A stretch of 64,000 bases of DNA. Origin: Onishia taeanensis (GTDB lineage: Bacteria > Pseudomonadota > Gammaproteobacteria > Pseudomonadales > Halomonadaceae). How positions within the stretch are numbered: the first letter of the stretch is position 1; every line of letters begins with the position of its first letter. Below are positions 1 to 8,492 of the stretch, piece after piece. The notes under the pieces are model-generated. The model worked only from the letters and a program-made list of their open reading frames with translations. It did not search any database and was not told the DNA's origin. The DNA is taken from positions 122,600 to 186,599 of the forward strand of contig NZ_FNCI01000005.1 in assembly GCF_900100755.1 (NCBI RefSeq). Reading direction: 5' to 3'. The position numbers and the translations under genes were made by a program.

Positions 1-724
1 CATGACCCTGATCCGGGCCGATCATGCGCCTCTGCATCTGCCCACTCGGGCCCGCGAGGTCTATGACGTCACCGGTGCCGGCGATACCGTGATCGGCGTG
101 CTGGGGCTAGCGCTGGCCGCCGGGCACGGCTTCCCGGAATCCATGACGCTTGCCAACCTGGCCGCCGGACTGGTGGTGGCCAAACCCGGTACCGCGACCC
201 TGTCGATCGCCGAGCTCTACACGGCCCTTCATGGCGACAAGCTGGCCGAGTTCGGCCTTATCGAGTCCGCGCCGCTGGTCGAGGCGGTGCGTGCCGCCCA
301 GGCCCGTGGCGAGAAGGTAGTGATGACCAATGGCTGCTTCGACATCCTGCATGCCGGTCACGTGGCCTATCTGGAACAGGCCCGGCGGCTTGGTGATCGG
401 CTGATCGTGGCGGTCAACGACGATGCGTCCATCGCCCGCCTCAAGGGACCGACCCGGCCGATCAATCCCCTGCAGCGGCGCATGCAGGTGCTCGCGGGGC
501 TCGGTGCCGTGGACTGGGTGGTGCCCTTTAGCGAGGACACCCCGGCGTCGCTGATCGAGACGGTGCTGCCCGACGTGCTGGTCAAGGGCGGCGACTATCA
601 GCCTGCCGATATTGCCGGTGGCGAGGCGGTAATCGCCAACGGCGGTGAAGTGCGGGTGCTCGACTTCGAAGACGGCGTCTCGACCACCGCGATGATCTCG
701 ACCATTCTCGACCGGGAACGCTGA
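1..724 (+). CDS. hldE: Bifunctional heptose-7-P kinase / heptose-1-P adenylyltransferase, 5' truncated
   Basis: Makes ADP-heptose for the LPS inner core: the kinase domain phosphorylates heptose 7-phosphate and the C-terminal domain adenylylates heptose 1-phosphate, in the cytosol. The visible 240 residues begin inside the PfkB-type kinase domain, whose C-terminal DVTGAGDT anion-hole motif lies at residues 22-29. The nucleotidyltransferase domain follows from about residue 105, with [12 protein letters not shown] (HxGH at 117-120). The N-terminal half of the kinase lies upstream of the window, so the first Met seen is internal. The stop overlaps the next start (TGATG), so it is translationally coupled to waaA. 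Both domains are in frame and look intact. Confidence 0.95.
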   Translation, partial: MTLIRADHAPLHLPTRAREVYDVTGAGDTVIGVLGLALAAGHGFPESMTLANLAAGLVVAKPGTATLSIAELYTALHGDKLAEFGLIESAPLVEAVRAAQARGEKVVMTNGCFDILHAGHVAYLEQARRLGDRLIVAVNDDASIARLKGPTRPINPLQRRMQVLAGLGAVDWVVPFSEDTPASLIETVLPDVLVKGGDYQPADIAGGEAVIANGGEVRVLDFEDGVSTTAMISTILDRER

Positions 725-2043
725 TGCTGGCCCGCTGGCCGCGCTGCCTCTATTCGGCGGCGCTCTATGCGCTTTCACCGCTGATCTGGCGGCGAGTCTG
801 GCGTGAGCAGGTACCTACCAACCCTCGGCGTGAGCGCCTCGGGTTGATTCCCCGCCGCTCTGCGGGCACCTCGGCGCAGCGTCACCGCAAGCGTCCCGTG
901 ACCTGGCTGCACTGTGCGTCAGTGGGCGAGGTGCTGGCGGCGCGCCCGTTGATCGAGGCCCTGGCCGCTGCGCGCCCCGGGCACCAGTTGGTGGTCACCA
1001 CCATGACGGCGACCGGTGCCGACCGGGTTCGAGCCCTGGCCGACACCCTCAATGGCAAAGGCGCTGGTGCGATAGTGAGTCATCACTTCGTGCCGCTGGA
1101 CTTCCCCGGCGCCGCGCGGCGCTTCGTCGCCCGGCTCGCCCCGCTGCAGGCGATCTTCTTCGAGACCGAGCTCTGGCCCAACCTGCTGGCCGCCTGCCAG
1201 CGGCGAGGCGTGCCGGTGGCGGTGGTCAATGGCCGCCTGTCGCCCCGCGCCTTCGCGCGTTACCTGAAGATTCGCCCCTTGATGGCGGATGCACTGGGGC
1301 ATGTCGACTGGCTGGCCGCCAAGTCCGATGAGGATGCCGAGCGCTACCGGTTGCTGGGCATGGCCGATGACTGCACTAGCGTAGTGGGCTCGCTGAAATT
1401 CGATATCAGCGCTTCCGATGAGGACGTTGCCGATAGTGATCGCTTGCATACTTGGCTCGGCGAGCGGCCGATCTGGGTCGCCGGCTCGACGCACCCGGGC
1501 GAGGATGAGCCGCTTCTCGCCGCCCATCGTCGCCTGCGCGAGACCCACGGCGATGCGCTGCTGATCCTGGTCCCCCGTCACCCTCAGCGCTTCGATGACG
1601 TGGCCGCGCTATGTAAAGCCCAGGGCATGCGCTTAGCGCGGCGATCAAAAAATGAGCGCCCCGATTACGACACCAGCGTCTATCTCGCCGATACCATGGG
1701 TGAACTCGCGACCTGCTATGGGGCGGCGGATGTCGCCTTCGTGGGCGGCAGCCTGGTTCCCATCGGCGGGCACAACCTGCTCGAACCCGCGGTTCGGGGC
1801 GTACCGGTGATGACCGGCCCGTCGCTTGAGAATTTCAGCGATGTCGCCGCGCCTCTGCGTGAGGCCGGCGCCCTCACTGAAGTCGCCGATGCCGAGGCGC
1901 TTTCGGAAGCCTTGGAAGCCTTGCTCGATGACCCACCGGCTCGAGCGCGGCTTGGCGAGGCGGGCCGGCAGGTGGTGGCGACCCGCCGGGGCGCGCTCTC
2001 ACGCACCCTGGAAGGCCTGGAAAGGATGCTAGAGGCGAAGTAG
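724..2043 (+). CDS. waaA: 3-deoxy-D-manno-octulosonic acid (Kdo) transferase
   Basis: Transfers Kdo from CMP-Kdo to the lipid A precursor at the inner face of the cytoplasmic membrane. The 439-residue protein has the family layout: an N-terminal membrane-associated segment (about residues 5-25, then a basic stretch), the HCASVGE motif with the proposed catalytic Glu69, and a C-terminal GT-B domain with GGHNLLEPA for CMP-sugar binding. It is slightly longer than the usual 420-430 residues because of an Arg-rich insert near residues 33-57. It follows hldE with a one-base overlap, so two LPS-core steps share one operon. Only 8 bp separate its stop from the convergent rpiA. Confidence 0.95.
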   Translation: MLARWPRCLYSAALYALSPLIWRRVWREQVPTNPRRERLGLIPRRSAGTSAQRHRKRPVTWLHCASVGEVLAARPLIEALAAARPGHQLVVTTMTATGADRVRALADTLNGKGAGAIVSHHFVPLDFPGAARRFVARLAPLQAIFFETELWPNLLAACQRRGVPVAVVNGRLSPRAFARYLKIRPLMADALGHVDWLAAKSDEDAERYRLLGMADDCTSVVGSLKFDISASDEDVADSDRLHTWLGERPIWVAGSTHPGEDEPLLAAHRRLRETHGDALLILVPRHPQRFDDVAALCKAQGMRLARRSKNERPDYDTSVYLADTMGELATCYGAADVAFVGGSLVPIGGHNLLEPAVRGVPVMTGPSLENFSDVAAPLREAGALTEVADAEALSEALEALLDDPPARARLGEAGRQVVATRRGALSRTLEGLERMLEAK

Positions 2044-2051
2044 GCGCTCGC

Positions 2052-2732
2052 TTACGCTGGAGCTTTTTCGAAGCGCTCCACGCCCTGGGGGCCGCCCAGC
2101 AGCAGCACATCGGCACCGCGAGCGGCGAACAGGCCGTTGGTGACCACGCCAACGATGGCGTTGATGCGGGCCTCCATGGCTACCGGGTCCTCGATCATGA
2201 ACTCGTAGCAATCGAGGATCTGGTTGCCGTTATCGGTCACCACGCCTTCACGATAGACCGGCGTGGCACCGAGCTTGACGAGCTCTCTGGCCACGTAGGA
2301 GCGGGCCATGGGGATGACTTCCACCGGCAGCGGGAAGTCGCCCAGCACGTCTACCCGCTTCGAGGCATCGGCGATACAGACGAAGCGCTGGGCGCAGGCG
2401 GCCACGATCTTTTCCCGAGTCAGGGCCGCCCCGCCCCCCTTGATCATTTCAAGGCGCGGGTTGATCTCGTCGGCGCCGTCCACATACACCGGCACCGTAC
2501 CGGCAAAATTCATCTCGACCACGTCGATACCGTGGGATTTCAGGCGCTTGGCGGTCGCTTCGGAGCTTGCCACGGCGGCCTTGAAGTCGTCGCGCAGGGC
2601 GGCCAGGCGGTCGATGAAACGGTCGGCGGTAGAGCCGGTGCCAACGCCGATGATCACTTCGCTGCCGAGCAGCGGGCGAATTTCCTCGATAGCGGCGGCG
2701 GCTACCGCCTCCTTCAGTTCGTCTTGGGTCAT
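2052..2732 (-). CDS. rpiA: Ribose-5-phosphate isomerase A
   Basis: Interconverts ribose 5-phosphate and ribulose 5-phosphate in the non-oxidative pentose phosphate pathway. From the Met at 2732 the product is 226 residues, close to the usual 219-230. Motifs are [11 protein letters not shown] (phosphate loop), [18 protein letters not shown] and the C-terminal GVVTNGLFA. The frame stays open upstream to 2915, but that extension is unlike the family and runs toward the divergent ilvA, so I take the inner start, which opens [10 protein letters not shown] as family members do. It is transcribed divergently from ilvA, the usual pairing in pseudomonads and relatives. Confidence 0.95.
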   Translation of the reverse strand: MTQDELKEAVAAAAIEEIRPLLGSEVIIGVGTGSTADRFIDRLAALRDDFKAAVASSEATAKRLKSHGIDVVEMNFAGTVPVYVDGADEINPRLEMIKGGGAALTREKIVAACAQRFVCIADASKRVDVLGDFPLPVEVIPMARSYVARELVKLGATPVYREGVVTDNGNQILDCYEFMIEDPVAMEARINAIVGVVTNGLFAARGADVLLLGGPQGVERFEKAPA

Positions 2733-2938
2733 GAGAGCTCGCTTGGGGTTGTCGGAGTTGGGATAGGCGCAAGAAGCGCCGCGATTATAGGCCAGTTCCG
2801 CGGCCGTGTTGATGGTCCCCTGTCCCGTCATCAAAGGCGCTGGACGCCACGGCGGCGGGTCTGCTACCAATAGATGTTTTGTCACGCACGCGTTGGTCGC
2901 ATGGCTTTGGGCCATGCCGACGCCCTTGGGATATCAGG

Positions 2939-4453
2939 ATGCTCGAAGAAACCGTCAAGAAGATACTTACCGCCCGAGTCTACGAAGCGGCACGAGAAAC
3001 GCCGATTTCAGCGGCCACCATCCTTTCCAAGCGTCTGAACAACCAGATTCTGATCAAGCGTGAAGACCTTCAGCCGGTCTACTCCTTCAAGATTCGCGGC
3101 GCCTACAACAAGATGGCCCAGTTGACCGAAGAGCAGAAGGCCAAGGGCGTGATCGCCGCCTCGGCGGGCAACCATGCCCAGGGGCTGGCGCTGGCGGCCA
3201 AGCTGATGGGCGTCAAGGCGGTCATCGTGATGCCGCGCATTACGCCGGAAATCAAGGTACAGGCGGTGCGCGCCCGGGGCGCCAAGGTCATCCTCAAGGG
3301 CGACGCCTTTGCCGCCGCCGCCGCCCATGCCCAGGAATTGATCGCCCAGCACGGCTATACCTACATTCCGCCCTTCGACGATATCGACGTGGTCGCGGGT
3401 CAGGGCACCATCGGAGTGGAAATCCTCCGCCAGCACAGCGGTCGCCTGGATGCGGTCTTCGTGCCGGTGGGCGGCGGCGGCCTGATCGCCGGCGTGGCGG
3501 CCTACATCAAGTACCTGCGCCCCGAGGTCAAGGTCATCGGGGTCGAATCCGAAGACAGCGCCAGCTTCAAGGCCGCTTTGGAGGCCGGCGAGCGAGTGGT
3601 GCTGGACCAGGTTGGCGTCTTTGCCGAAGGCGTTGCGGTGGCCCAGGCCGGTGAAGTGCCCTTCGCCATCGCCAAGGATCTGATCGATGAAATCATCACC
3701 GTCAACGCCGATGAGATGTGTGCCGCGGTCAAGGATATCTTCGAGGACACTCGCGCGGTCGCCGAGACTTCCGGCGCCCTGTCGCTTGCCGGCCTCAAGA
3801 AGTACATCCAGCGTGAAGACGCCGAAGGCGAAACGCTGCTGTGCATCAACTCCGGCGCCAATACCAACTTCGATCGTCTGCAGCATATCGCCGAGCGCAC
3901 CGAGCTTGGCGAGCAGCGCGAGGCCATTCTGGCGGTGACCATCCCCGAGCGCCCGGGTAGCTTCAAGCGCTTCTGCAAGGCCATCGGCAAGCGCATGGTC
4001 TCCGAGTTCAACTACCGCTACGCCGATCCCGACGCCGCCCATATCTTCGTCGGCGTACAGGTCAAGCCGGGCGGCGAGGATCGCCAGGCGGTGATCGACA
4101 AGCTGCGCGATGAGGGCTATCCGGTGGTCGATCTTACCGACGACGAGATGGCCAAGCTGCACATTCGTCACCTGGGGGGCGGTCGACCCAAGGAGCATTT
4201 CGAAGAGGAGGTGTATCGCTTCGAGTTCCCGGAGCGTCCCGGGGCCTTGATGAACTTCCTGACGCACCTGCCGGCCGATTGGAACATTTCGCTGTTTCAC
4301 TACCGCAACCATGGCGCCGCCTATGGTCGAGTGCTGGTCGGCATGCAGATGCCTAGTGACGATCGCTCGCACGTCGAGGAATATTTCGACGCCATTGGCT
4401 ATCGGTACTGGAAGGAAACCCATAACCCGGCCTATAGACTCTTCATGGCCTGA
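2939..4453 (+). CDS. ilvA: Threonine ammonia-lyase, biosynthetic
   Basis: PLP enzyme that deaminates L-threonine to 2-oxobutanoate, the committed step of isoleucine synthesis. The 504-residue product has the PLP lysine in SFKIRGAYNKM, the SAGNHAQG substrate loop and the GGGGLIAG phosphate-binding loop. Two C-terminal ACT-like regulatory domains (about residues 325-500) mark the allosteric, isoleucine-inhibited form rather than the short catabolic one. The Met at 2939 opens MLEETVKKIL as expected; a start 20 codons earlier is open but looks spurious. A strong promoter for a small gene follows after the stop. Confidence 0.95.
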   Translation: MLEETVKKILTARVYEAARETPISAATILSKRLNNQILIKREDLQPVYSFKIRGAYNKMAQLTEEQKAKGVIAASAGNHAQGLALAAKLMGVKAVIVMPRITPEIKVQAVRARGAKVILKGDAFAAAAAHAQELIAQHGYTYIPPFDDIDVVAGQGTIGVEILRQHSGRLDAVFVPVGGGGLIAGVAAYIKYLRPEVKVIGVESEDSASFKAALEAGERVVLDQVGVFAEGVAVAQAGEVPFAIAKDLIDEIITVNADEMCAAVKDIFEDTRAVAETSGALSLAGLKKYIQREDAEGETLLCINSGANTNFDRLQHIAERTELGEQREAILAVTIPERPGSFKRFCKAIGKRMVSEFNYRYADPDAAHIFVGVQVKPGGEDRQAVIDKLRDEGYPVVDLTDDEMAKLHIRHLGGGRPKEHFEEEVYRFEFPERPGALMNFLTHLPADWNISLFHYRNHGAAYGRVLVGMQMPSDDRSHVEEYFDAIGYRYWKETHNPAYRLFMA

Positions 4454-4545
4454 TGATTCGTGGTCGTAACAGTAGGTAAGTGTTGACTAACGGCTAGCCA
4501 TAGATATGGCAGGCGTTTTATCATGTGCTCAGGCTATTGGGGCAA

Positions 4546-4574
4546 TTGTCATTCTTTAGACTTAGCCCTATAGT
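4546..4574 (+). promoter_or_regulatory. Sigma-70-type promoter of the 31-residue protein gene
   Basis: TTGTCA at 4546-4551 and TATAGT at 4569-4574 are separated by exactly 17 bp, a near-consensus sigma-70 promoter. The start point would fall near 4581, giving a leader of about 54 nt before the ATG at 4635. The leader contains a small hairpin, GTCGT-N7-ACGAC. This means the small gene need not depend on ilvA read-through. The start point is inferred. Confidence 0.6.
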
Positions 4575-4634
4575 CTCAAGCGTCGTTAGTCAGACGACAC
4601 TTTCATCTTTTGTTACGACATCACGGAGTTGGCA

Positions 4635-4730
4635 ATGAAACGCAAGCCCGATCTGGTCATGGCGCTGGTGCTGATCTTCGGTCTCGGAGTGGTCGCCACC
4701 GGTTACGCTCAGGCCCTGGTCGGCAACTGA
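4635..4730 (+). CDS. 31-residue single-span membrane protein, function unknown
   Basis: A complete short frame, ATG to TGA, encoding 31 residues. A basic N-terminus (MKRKPDL) is followed by one hydrophobic span from about residue 8 to 26 and a short tail ending LVGN, the look of a small inner-membrane protein with Nin-Cout topology. GGAG sits 6 bases before the start, and a good promoter lies at 4546-4574. A GC-rich hairpin (4748-4769, GGTGGCG/CGCCACC arms) follows the stop and could end the message. I know of similar short MKRKP proteins in gammaproteobacteria but no established role. Coding status is inferred from promoter, ribosome site and hydrophobic pattern together. Confidence 0.65.
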   Translation: MKRKPDLVMALVLIFGLGVVATGYAQALVGN

Positions 4731-5091
4731 TACTTCGCTGAGCCAGCGGTGGCGTGATAGGCGCCACCGTCCGGCTTTCATCGCAAGGTTCTTCCGATCT
4801 TCCCAGGCCTTTGGGGCCCGTCAGACAAGGCGTATTTGCCGAGGTTTATTGGATAGAGCCCTTGAAAAAGGCTCTTGCATCAGGCGCTTACGACCAACGC
4901 CACGCCATGTCGACTGTGAATGCCCCCTGCCCCGCACGCGTGCACGATACGTCGTTAACAGCGGGTCAGATAAAAGACCGGCCGTTGCCTAATAGGCAGC
5001 GGCCGGTCTTTTTTGTGGCCTGAACGTTGTGGCTTCAGCCTAGCGATGAGGCTGACACCGGTACGGGAGAACGCTTTGCGGTGGCGGTAAC
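4731..5091. other. Intergenic gap without a protein gene
   Basis: About 360 bp between the small membrane protein gene and the cyclo-ligase gene. It holds a hairpin just after the small gene (4748-4769) and a very strong bidirectional terminator at 4972-5014. The roughly 200 bp between them has no convincing open frame. A plus-strand non-coding transcript ending at the terminator is possible, but I see no convincing promoter in the gap. Confidence 0.5.
4972..5014. terminator. Bidirectional intrinsic terminator
   Basis: A 14-bp stem (4976-4989 with 4995-5008, one G-U pair) closes a TAATA loop. It is followed by six T on the plus strand and preceded by four A, which read as T on the minus strand. 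It ends the 5-formyl-THF cyclo-ligase unit (minus) and any plus-strand transcript from the small-protein promoter. Confidence 0.85.
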
Positions 5092-5778
5092 CTATCGCTT
5101 CCGGGAGCGCAGCACGCGGGCGTCGCTGACGATGGCGTCCAGCGGCACGTCCCAGCTCGCCACCGGCAGCATCGGTACGCGCTGGCAATCATGCGCCAGG
5201 CCGACCAGCCGAGGGCGTGGGCCGCGCTGGCGGGTGAAGGCGAAGCTTCTATCGTAGAAGCCGCCCCCCATGCCCAGGCGCTGCCCTTGCTCATCGAAGC
5301 CAACCAGCGGCATCAGCACCAGCTGCAGCGCCCAGGCAGGCAGGCGATGGGCCCGGTGGGCGCCGTGCTGGGTGTCGGGCTCGCTGATGCCGAAGCGATT
5401 AGTCACCATCGGCGTGCCGGAGTGATAGCGCACGAACCAGAGTCGGTTATGGGTCAGCGGTGCCAGGACCGGCAGGTAGACGTCCGCCCCACGGCGCTCG
5501 AGCCAGGCGATCAGTGGGCGGGGATCGATCTCGCCGTCGTTGGGCAAGTAGAGTGCCACGCGCTTGGCGAGACGACACTCTGGCAGCCCCCGCAGGCGGT
5601 GGCACAGAGCCTTGGCGGCCTGGCGTTGTTGTCTGGGAGTGAGTGCGCGACGACGACGGCGCAGGGTCCGACGCAGCTCTCGGCGTTGCGTGGGCGTATC
5701 GGCGACCGGGTCGGGTAGTGTCTCGACGTGATGGGTATCACGCGGGAGGATGGTGTCAGTCAGGGGCGCATGAGGCAT
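5092..5778 (-). CDS. ygfA: 5-formyltetrahydrofolate cyclo-ligase
   Basis: ATP-dependent conversion of 5-formyl-THF to 5,10-methenyl-THF, which returns an inhibitory folate to the one-carbon pool. The 228-residue form from the Met at 5778 has the Arg-rich N-terminal helix typical of the family (RRELRRTLRRRRR), a substrate-binding middle with YLPNDGEIDPRPL, and the signature GMGGGFYDRSF near the C-terminus. The frame extends upstream to 5853, but that would run into the 6S RNA gene, so I use the internal Met; the N-terminal 30 residues before the conserved region are uncertain. It lies directly downstream of 6S RNA and zapA, the classical arrangement. Confidence 0.9.
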   Translation of the reverse strand: MPHAPLTDTILPRDTHHVETLPDPVADTPTQRRELRRTLRRRRRALTPRQQRQAAKALCHRLRGLPECRLAKRVALYLPNDGEIDPRPLIAWLERRGADVYLPVLAPLTHNRLWFVRYHSGTPMVTNRFGISEPDTQHGAHRAHRLPAWALQLVLMPLVGFDEQGQRLGMGGGFYDRSFAFTRQRGPRPRLVGLAHDCQRVPMLPVASWDVPLDAIVSDARVLRSRKR

Positions 5779-5811
5779 GGCGTGCGAGCTCACGGCGGGC
5801 GGCGGAAAAGA

Positions 5812-5994
5812 GGTTCCCCAGAATGCCGCTGTCGTTCTGGCCCTTGAACCCATTGGTTCAAGGTGGGTGGCCGCAGACAGACCGTCAGGCTTTCCGTCGC
5901 GCGGACATGCACACGGGTCTGTCTAGCATTTGGCCCCCTGGGTAATGCGCATAGGCTCGAGGGACTATAACGACTGGCGTACATTCCAGGGAAC
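5812..5994 (-). ncRNA. ssrS: 6S RNA
   Basis: Small RNA that binds sigma-70 RNA polymerase holoenzyme and damps transcription in stationary phase. On the minus strand the terminal stem pairs GTTCCCTGGAATG (5982-5994) with CATTCTGGGGAAC at the other end. The 5' half carries AGTCCCTCGAGCC, close to the enterobacterial 6S segment. The 3' half carries CACCTTGAACCAATGGG followed by TTCAAGGG, the conserved 6S signature. Length is about 183 nt against 184 in E. coli. It sits between zapA and the cyclo-ligase gene as usual. A -10-like TAGGAT lies about 10 bp upstream of the 5' end. Exact ends are estimated from the stem. Confidence 0.92.
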
Positions 5995-6040
5995 GTCCTC
6001 ATCCTACCAGAGCGGGGCTAAGCGCCAAAGCGCAGATTGC

Positions 6041-6340
6041 TCAATCGACCTTGCCCGCATCCAGCGCACGCTCGAGACGCTCGTTGAGGCGGTTGAGGTT
6101 TTCCTCGTCGGCCTTGCGTTCATCGATGAGCTGCAGGAGTTCATTGGTGATGTTCAGCGCCGCCATGATGGCGGTCTTCTCGGTTCCTAGTACCTTGGAC
6201 TGGGAGTGGATGCCGTGCATGGCGCGATCCAGATAACGGGCGGCGCGGTCGAGCTGGTCCTGCTCGTCCGGCGGGCAGGCGATGACGTAGCTGCGGCCCA
6301 AGAGAGTGATGTCGGCAGTGCGACGGGCGTCGTCGGTCAT
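6041..6340 (-). CDS. zapA: Cell division protein ZapA
   Basis: Small cytosolic protein that bundles FtsZ filaments and stabilises the Z-ring. The 99-residue product has the ZapA core: an N-terminal domain with ITLLGRSYVIACPPDEQ, then RAARYLDRAM and a C-terminal coiled coil (about residues 60-97, heptad-like LINERKADEE pattern). It is transcribed toward 6S RNA and the cyclo-ligase gene and is divergent from the UPF0149 gene across 141 bp. Confidence 0.93.
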   Translation of the reverse strand: MTDDARRTADITLLGRSYVIACPPDEQDQLDRAARYLDRAMHGIHSQSKVLGTEKTAIMAALNITNELLQLIDERKADEENLNRLNERLERALDAGKVD

Positions 6341-6481
6341 CGGTGGGCTCCAGACCGGGCCAGCGACGGGCCCGATGCGTTACTATGAAAGATATCGATT
6401 CACTATAAGAGAGCCGCTCACGAGCGGTCAACGCAAGCCATGTTAGCCGGCCGCCATGCCGGCCCGATCCAAGAGTGTTAC

Positions 6482-7057
6482 ATGTCCCTAATCAACGATC
6501 GCCTCGACTTTTCCACCGTCGCCGATGTCTTCCTGATGCACGGCAGCATGCAGTCCCCGGCCTTCCAGGATGGTCGGCTGGCGGGCGCCCTGGCGCTCCA
6601 CGACCTGACCGCCGAGGCCTGGCTCGACGAGCTGTGCGCGACCTTCGGCATCGAGCAGCCTCGGGATCAAGAGAGCGCCGAGGTGCTGCTGGGCTGGCGC
6701 CGCCAGGCCCTGGATGCCCTGTCCGCCGCCGAGCTCAACTACGAGCCGCTGCTGCCCGATGACCTCTTCTCCCTGGCCGAGCGCGCCCAGGGCCTGCAAG
6801 AGTGGACACTGGGCTTCCTAGAGCTGGTGCAGGCCGTCGACACCGAGACCCGCAACGCCTGGACGGCCAATCTGCGCGAAGCGCTGGACGATCTGCAGGC
6901 GCTGGCGACCATCGAGGTCGACCTGGACGATAGCAGCGAGAACGAGAATGACCTCTTCGCGCTGACCGAACATGCCCGCATGGCGGCCATGCTGCTCTAC
7001 ACCGAGCAACATCCCGGCCAGCCGCAGGTCGAAGAGGCTGACGCCCCCAAACAGTGA
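6482..7057 (+). CDS. UPF0149 (YgfB-like) family protein
   Basis: A 191-residue UPF0149/YecA-type protein: all-helical and acidic. The N-terminal helical half has DGRLAGALAL, and the second half has GFLELV and an acidic segment ending in SSENENDLFALTEHARMA. No metal-binding C-terminal SEC-C motif is present, which separates it from YecA proper. The Met at 6482 is preferred over one 14 codons upstream because MSLINDRLDF is how family members open. It heads the UPF0149-pepP-ubiH-ubiI run, the order known in E. coli and Pseudomonas. The molecular role is not settled; some homologues affect transcription of other loci. Confidence 0.85.
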   Translation: MSLINDRLDFSTVADVFLMHGSMQSPAFQDGRLAGALALHDLTAEAWLDELCATFGIEQPRDQESAEVLLGWRRQALDALSAAELNYEPLLPDDLFSLAERAQGLQEWTLGFLELVQAVDTETRNAWTANLREALDDLQALATIEVDLDDSSENENDLFALTEHARMAAMLLYTEQHPGQPQVEEADAPKQ

Positions 7058-7077
7058 ACCCCGCCTCAGGAGTCGAG

Positions 7078-8415
7078 ATGTCACCCGAACTGCTTCCCCG
7101 CCCGGCCGCCATCGGCCGGGACGAGTATCGCCAGCGCTGCCAGACCCTGATGGCCGCCCTCCCCTCGCAGAGTGCCGTGCTGCTGCCTGCCGCCAGCCTG
7201 ACGACGCGCAGCAACGATAGCGACTATCCCTTTCGTCAGCGCAGCGATTTCCACTACCTGACCGGTTTCCCCGAGCCGGATGCCCTGCTGCTGCTGTTGC
7301 CTGGGCGCGAGGCCGGCGAGAGCGTGCTGTTCTGCCAGGAGCGCAATCCGGCCATCGAGGCCTGGACCGGCATTCGTCTGGGCATCGAGGGGGCGCTGGC
7401 CCACTTTGCCATCGACGAGGCCTTCGAGAATCCGGTGCGGGTCGAGCATCTCGCCGAGCTGATCGACGGTCGCGAAACGCTCTATCTGCTGCTCGATGAC
7501 GCCGAGAGCCTGGCGCTGGCCGATGAGGTGCGCAGCGAGCTCAAGGGGCGCGCCCGGCGCGGTGCCGTCGCCCCGCAGGCGTTGGCCGACCTAGCGCCGC
7601 TGTTGCACGAGCAGAGACTGGTCAAGAGCGAGGCCGAACTCGCCCTTCTGCGCCACGCCGGCGACGTTTCGGCCAAGGCCCATGTGCGCGCCATGCGCAC
7701 CGCCCGCCCGGGGCTCAACGAGTATCATCTGCAGGCCGAGCTCGAGCATGAGTTCCTCTGGCAGGGCGCCCAGGGCCCGGCCTACGACAGCATCGTGGGT
7801 GGCGGTGCCAACGCTTGCGTGCTGCACTACATTGAGAACCGCGCTCCGCTCGAAGACGGTGAGCTGGTGCTGATCGATGCCGGCGCCGAGTTCGATCTCT
7901 ATGCCGGCGACATCACCCGCACCTTCCCCGTCAGTGGCCGCTTCTCGAGCGCTCAGCGCCAGCTTTATGACATCGTGCTGGCCGCCCAGGAGCGCGCCAT
8001 CGAGGCGGTGACGCCCGGCGCCACCTTGGCGGCCATCCACCAGGGCGTGGTGCGGGACCTGTCTCGCGGGCTGTTGGAACTTGGCCTGCTCGACGGTGAC
8101 CTGGAGGCGGTGATCAGCGAAGAGCGCTACAAGCGCTTTTATCTGCATTCCACCTCTCACTGGCTGGGCCTGGATGTGCACGACGTGGGCAGCTATCGCC
8201 GCGACGGCGAGCCACGGCCGCTGGTCCCGGGCATGGTGCTGACGGTGGAGCCCGGCCTCTACATTCCCGACGACGAGGACATTCCCGCGCCCTTCCGCGG
8301 CATCGGCATCCGCATCGAGGACGATGTGGCGGTGACCGCCGAGGGTCACGAGGTGCTGACCGACGGCGTGCCCAAGCGGGTTGCTGATATCGAAGCCCTG
8401 ATGGCCAAGGAATGA
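7078..8415 (+). CDS. pepP: Xaa-Pro aminopeptidase (aminopeptidase P)
   Basis: Cytosolic manganese metallopeptidase that releases N-terminal residues preceding proline. The 445 residues are close to E. coli PepP (441). The creatinase-like N-terminal domain has RQRSDFHYLTGFPEPDA. The pita-bread catalytic domain carries the metal ligands in VLIDAGAEFDLYAGDITRTFP (two Asp), HSTSHWLGLDVHDVG (His), VEPGLY and IRIEDDV (two Glu). AGGAG at 7068-7072 fixes the start at 7078. It lies 20 bp downstream of the UPF0149 gene, and 77 bp with unusual repeats separate it from ubiH. Confidence 0.95.
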   Translation: MSPELLPRPAAIGRDEYRQRCQTLMAALPSQSAVLLPAASLTTRSNDSDYPFRQRSDFHYLTGFPEPDALLLLLPGREAGESVLFCQERNPAIEAWTGIRLGIEGALAHFAIDEAFENPVRVEHLAELIDGRETLYLLLDDAESLALADEVRSELKGRARRGAVAPQALADLAPLLHEQRLVKSEAELALLRHAGDVSAKAHVRAMRTARPGLNEYHLQAELEHEFLWQGAQGPAYDSIVGGGANACVLHYIENRAPLEDGELVLIDAGAEFDLYAGDITRTFPVSGRFSSAQRQLYDIVLAAQERAIEAVTPGATLAAIHQGVVRDLSRGLLELGLLDGDLEAVISEERYKRFYLHSTSHWLGLDVHDVGSYRRDGEPRPLVPGMVLTVEPGLYIPDDEDIPAPFRGIGIRIEDDVAVTAEGHEVLTDGVPKRVADIEALMAKE

Positions 8416-8442
8416 TCAACGCGAACGGCCGATGAGATTGCC

Positions 8443-8481
8443 TTACGTAATTTACGTAATGGCGTGATTTTCTTTACGTTG
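8443..8481 (+). promoter_or_regulatory. Tandem TTACGTAA palindromes before ubiH
   Basis: Two copies of the perfect 8-bp palindrome TTACGTAA (8443-8450 and 8452-8459) repeat with a 9-bp period. A related TTACGTTG follows at 8474-8481, just before the ubiH start. The spacing suggests a binding site for a dimeric regulator controlling ubiH separately from pepP. The factor is unknown to me. Confidence 0.4.
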
Positions 8482-8492
8482 AGCGACAGCCA

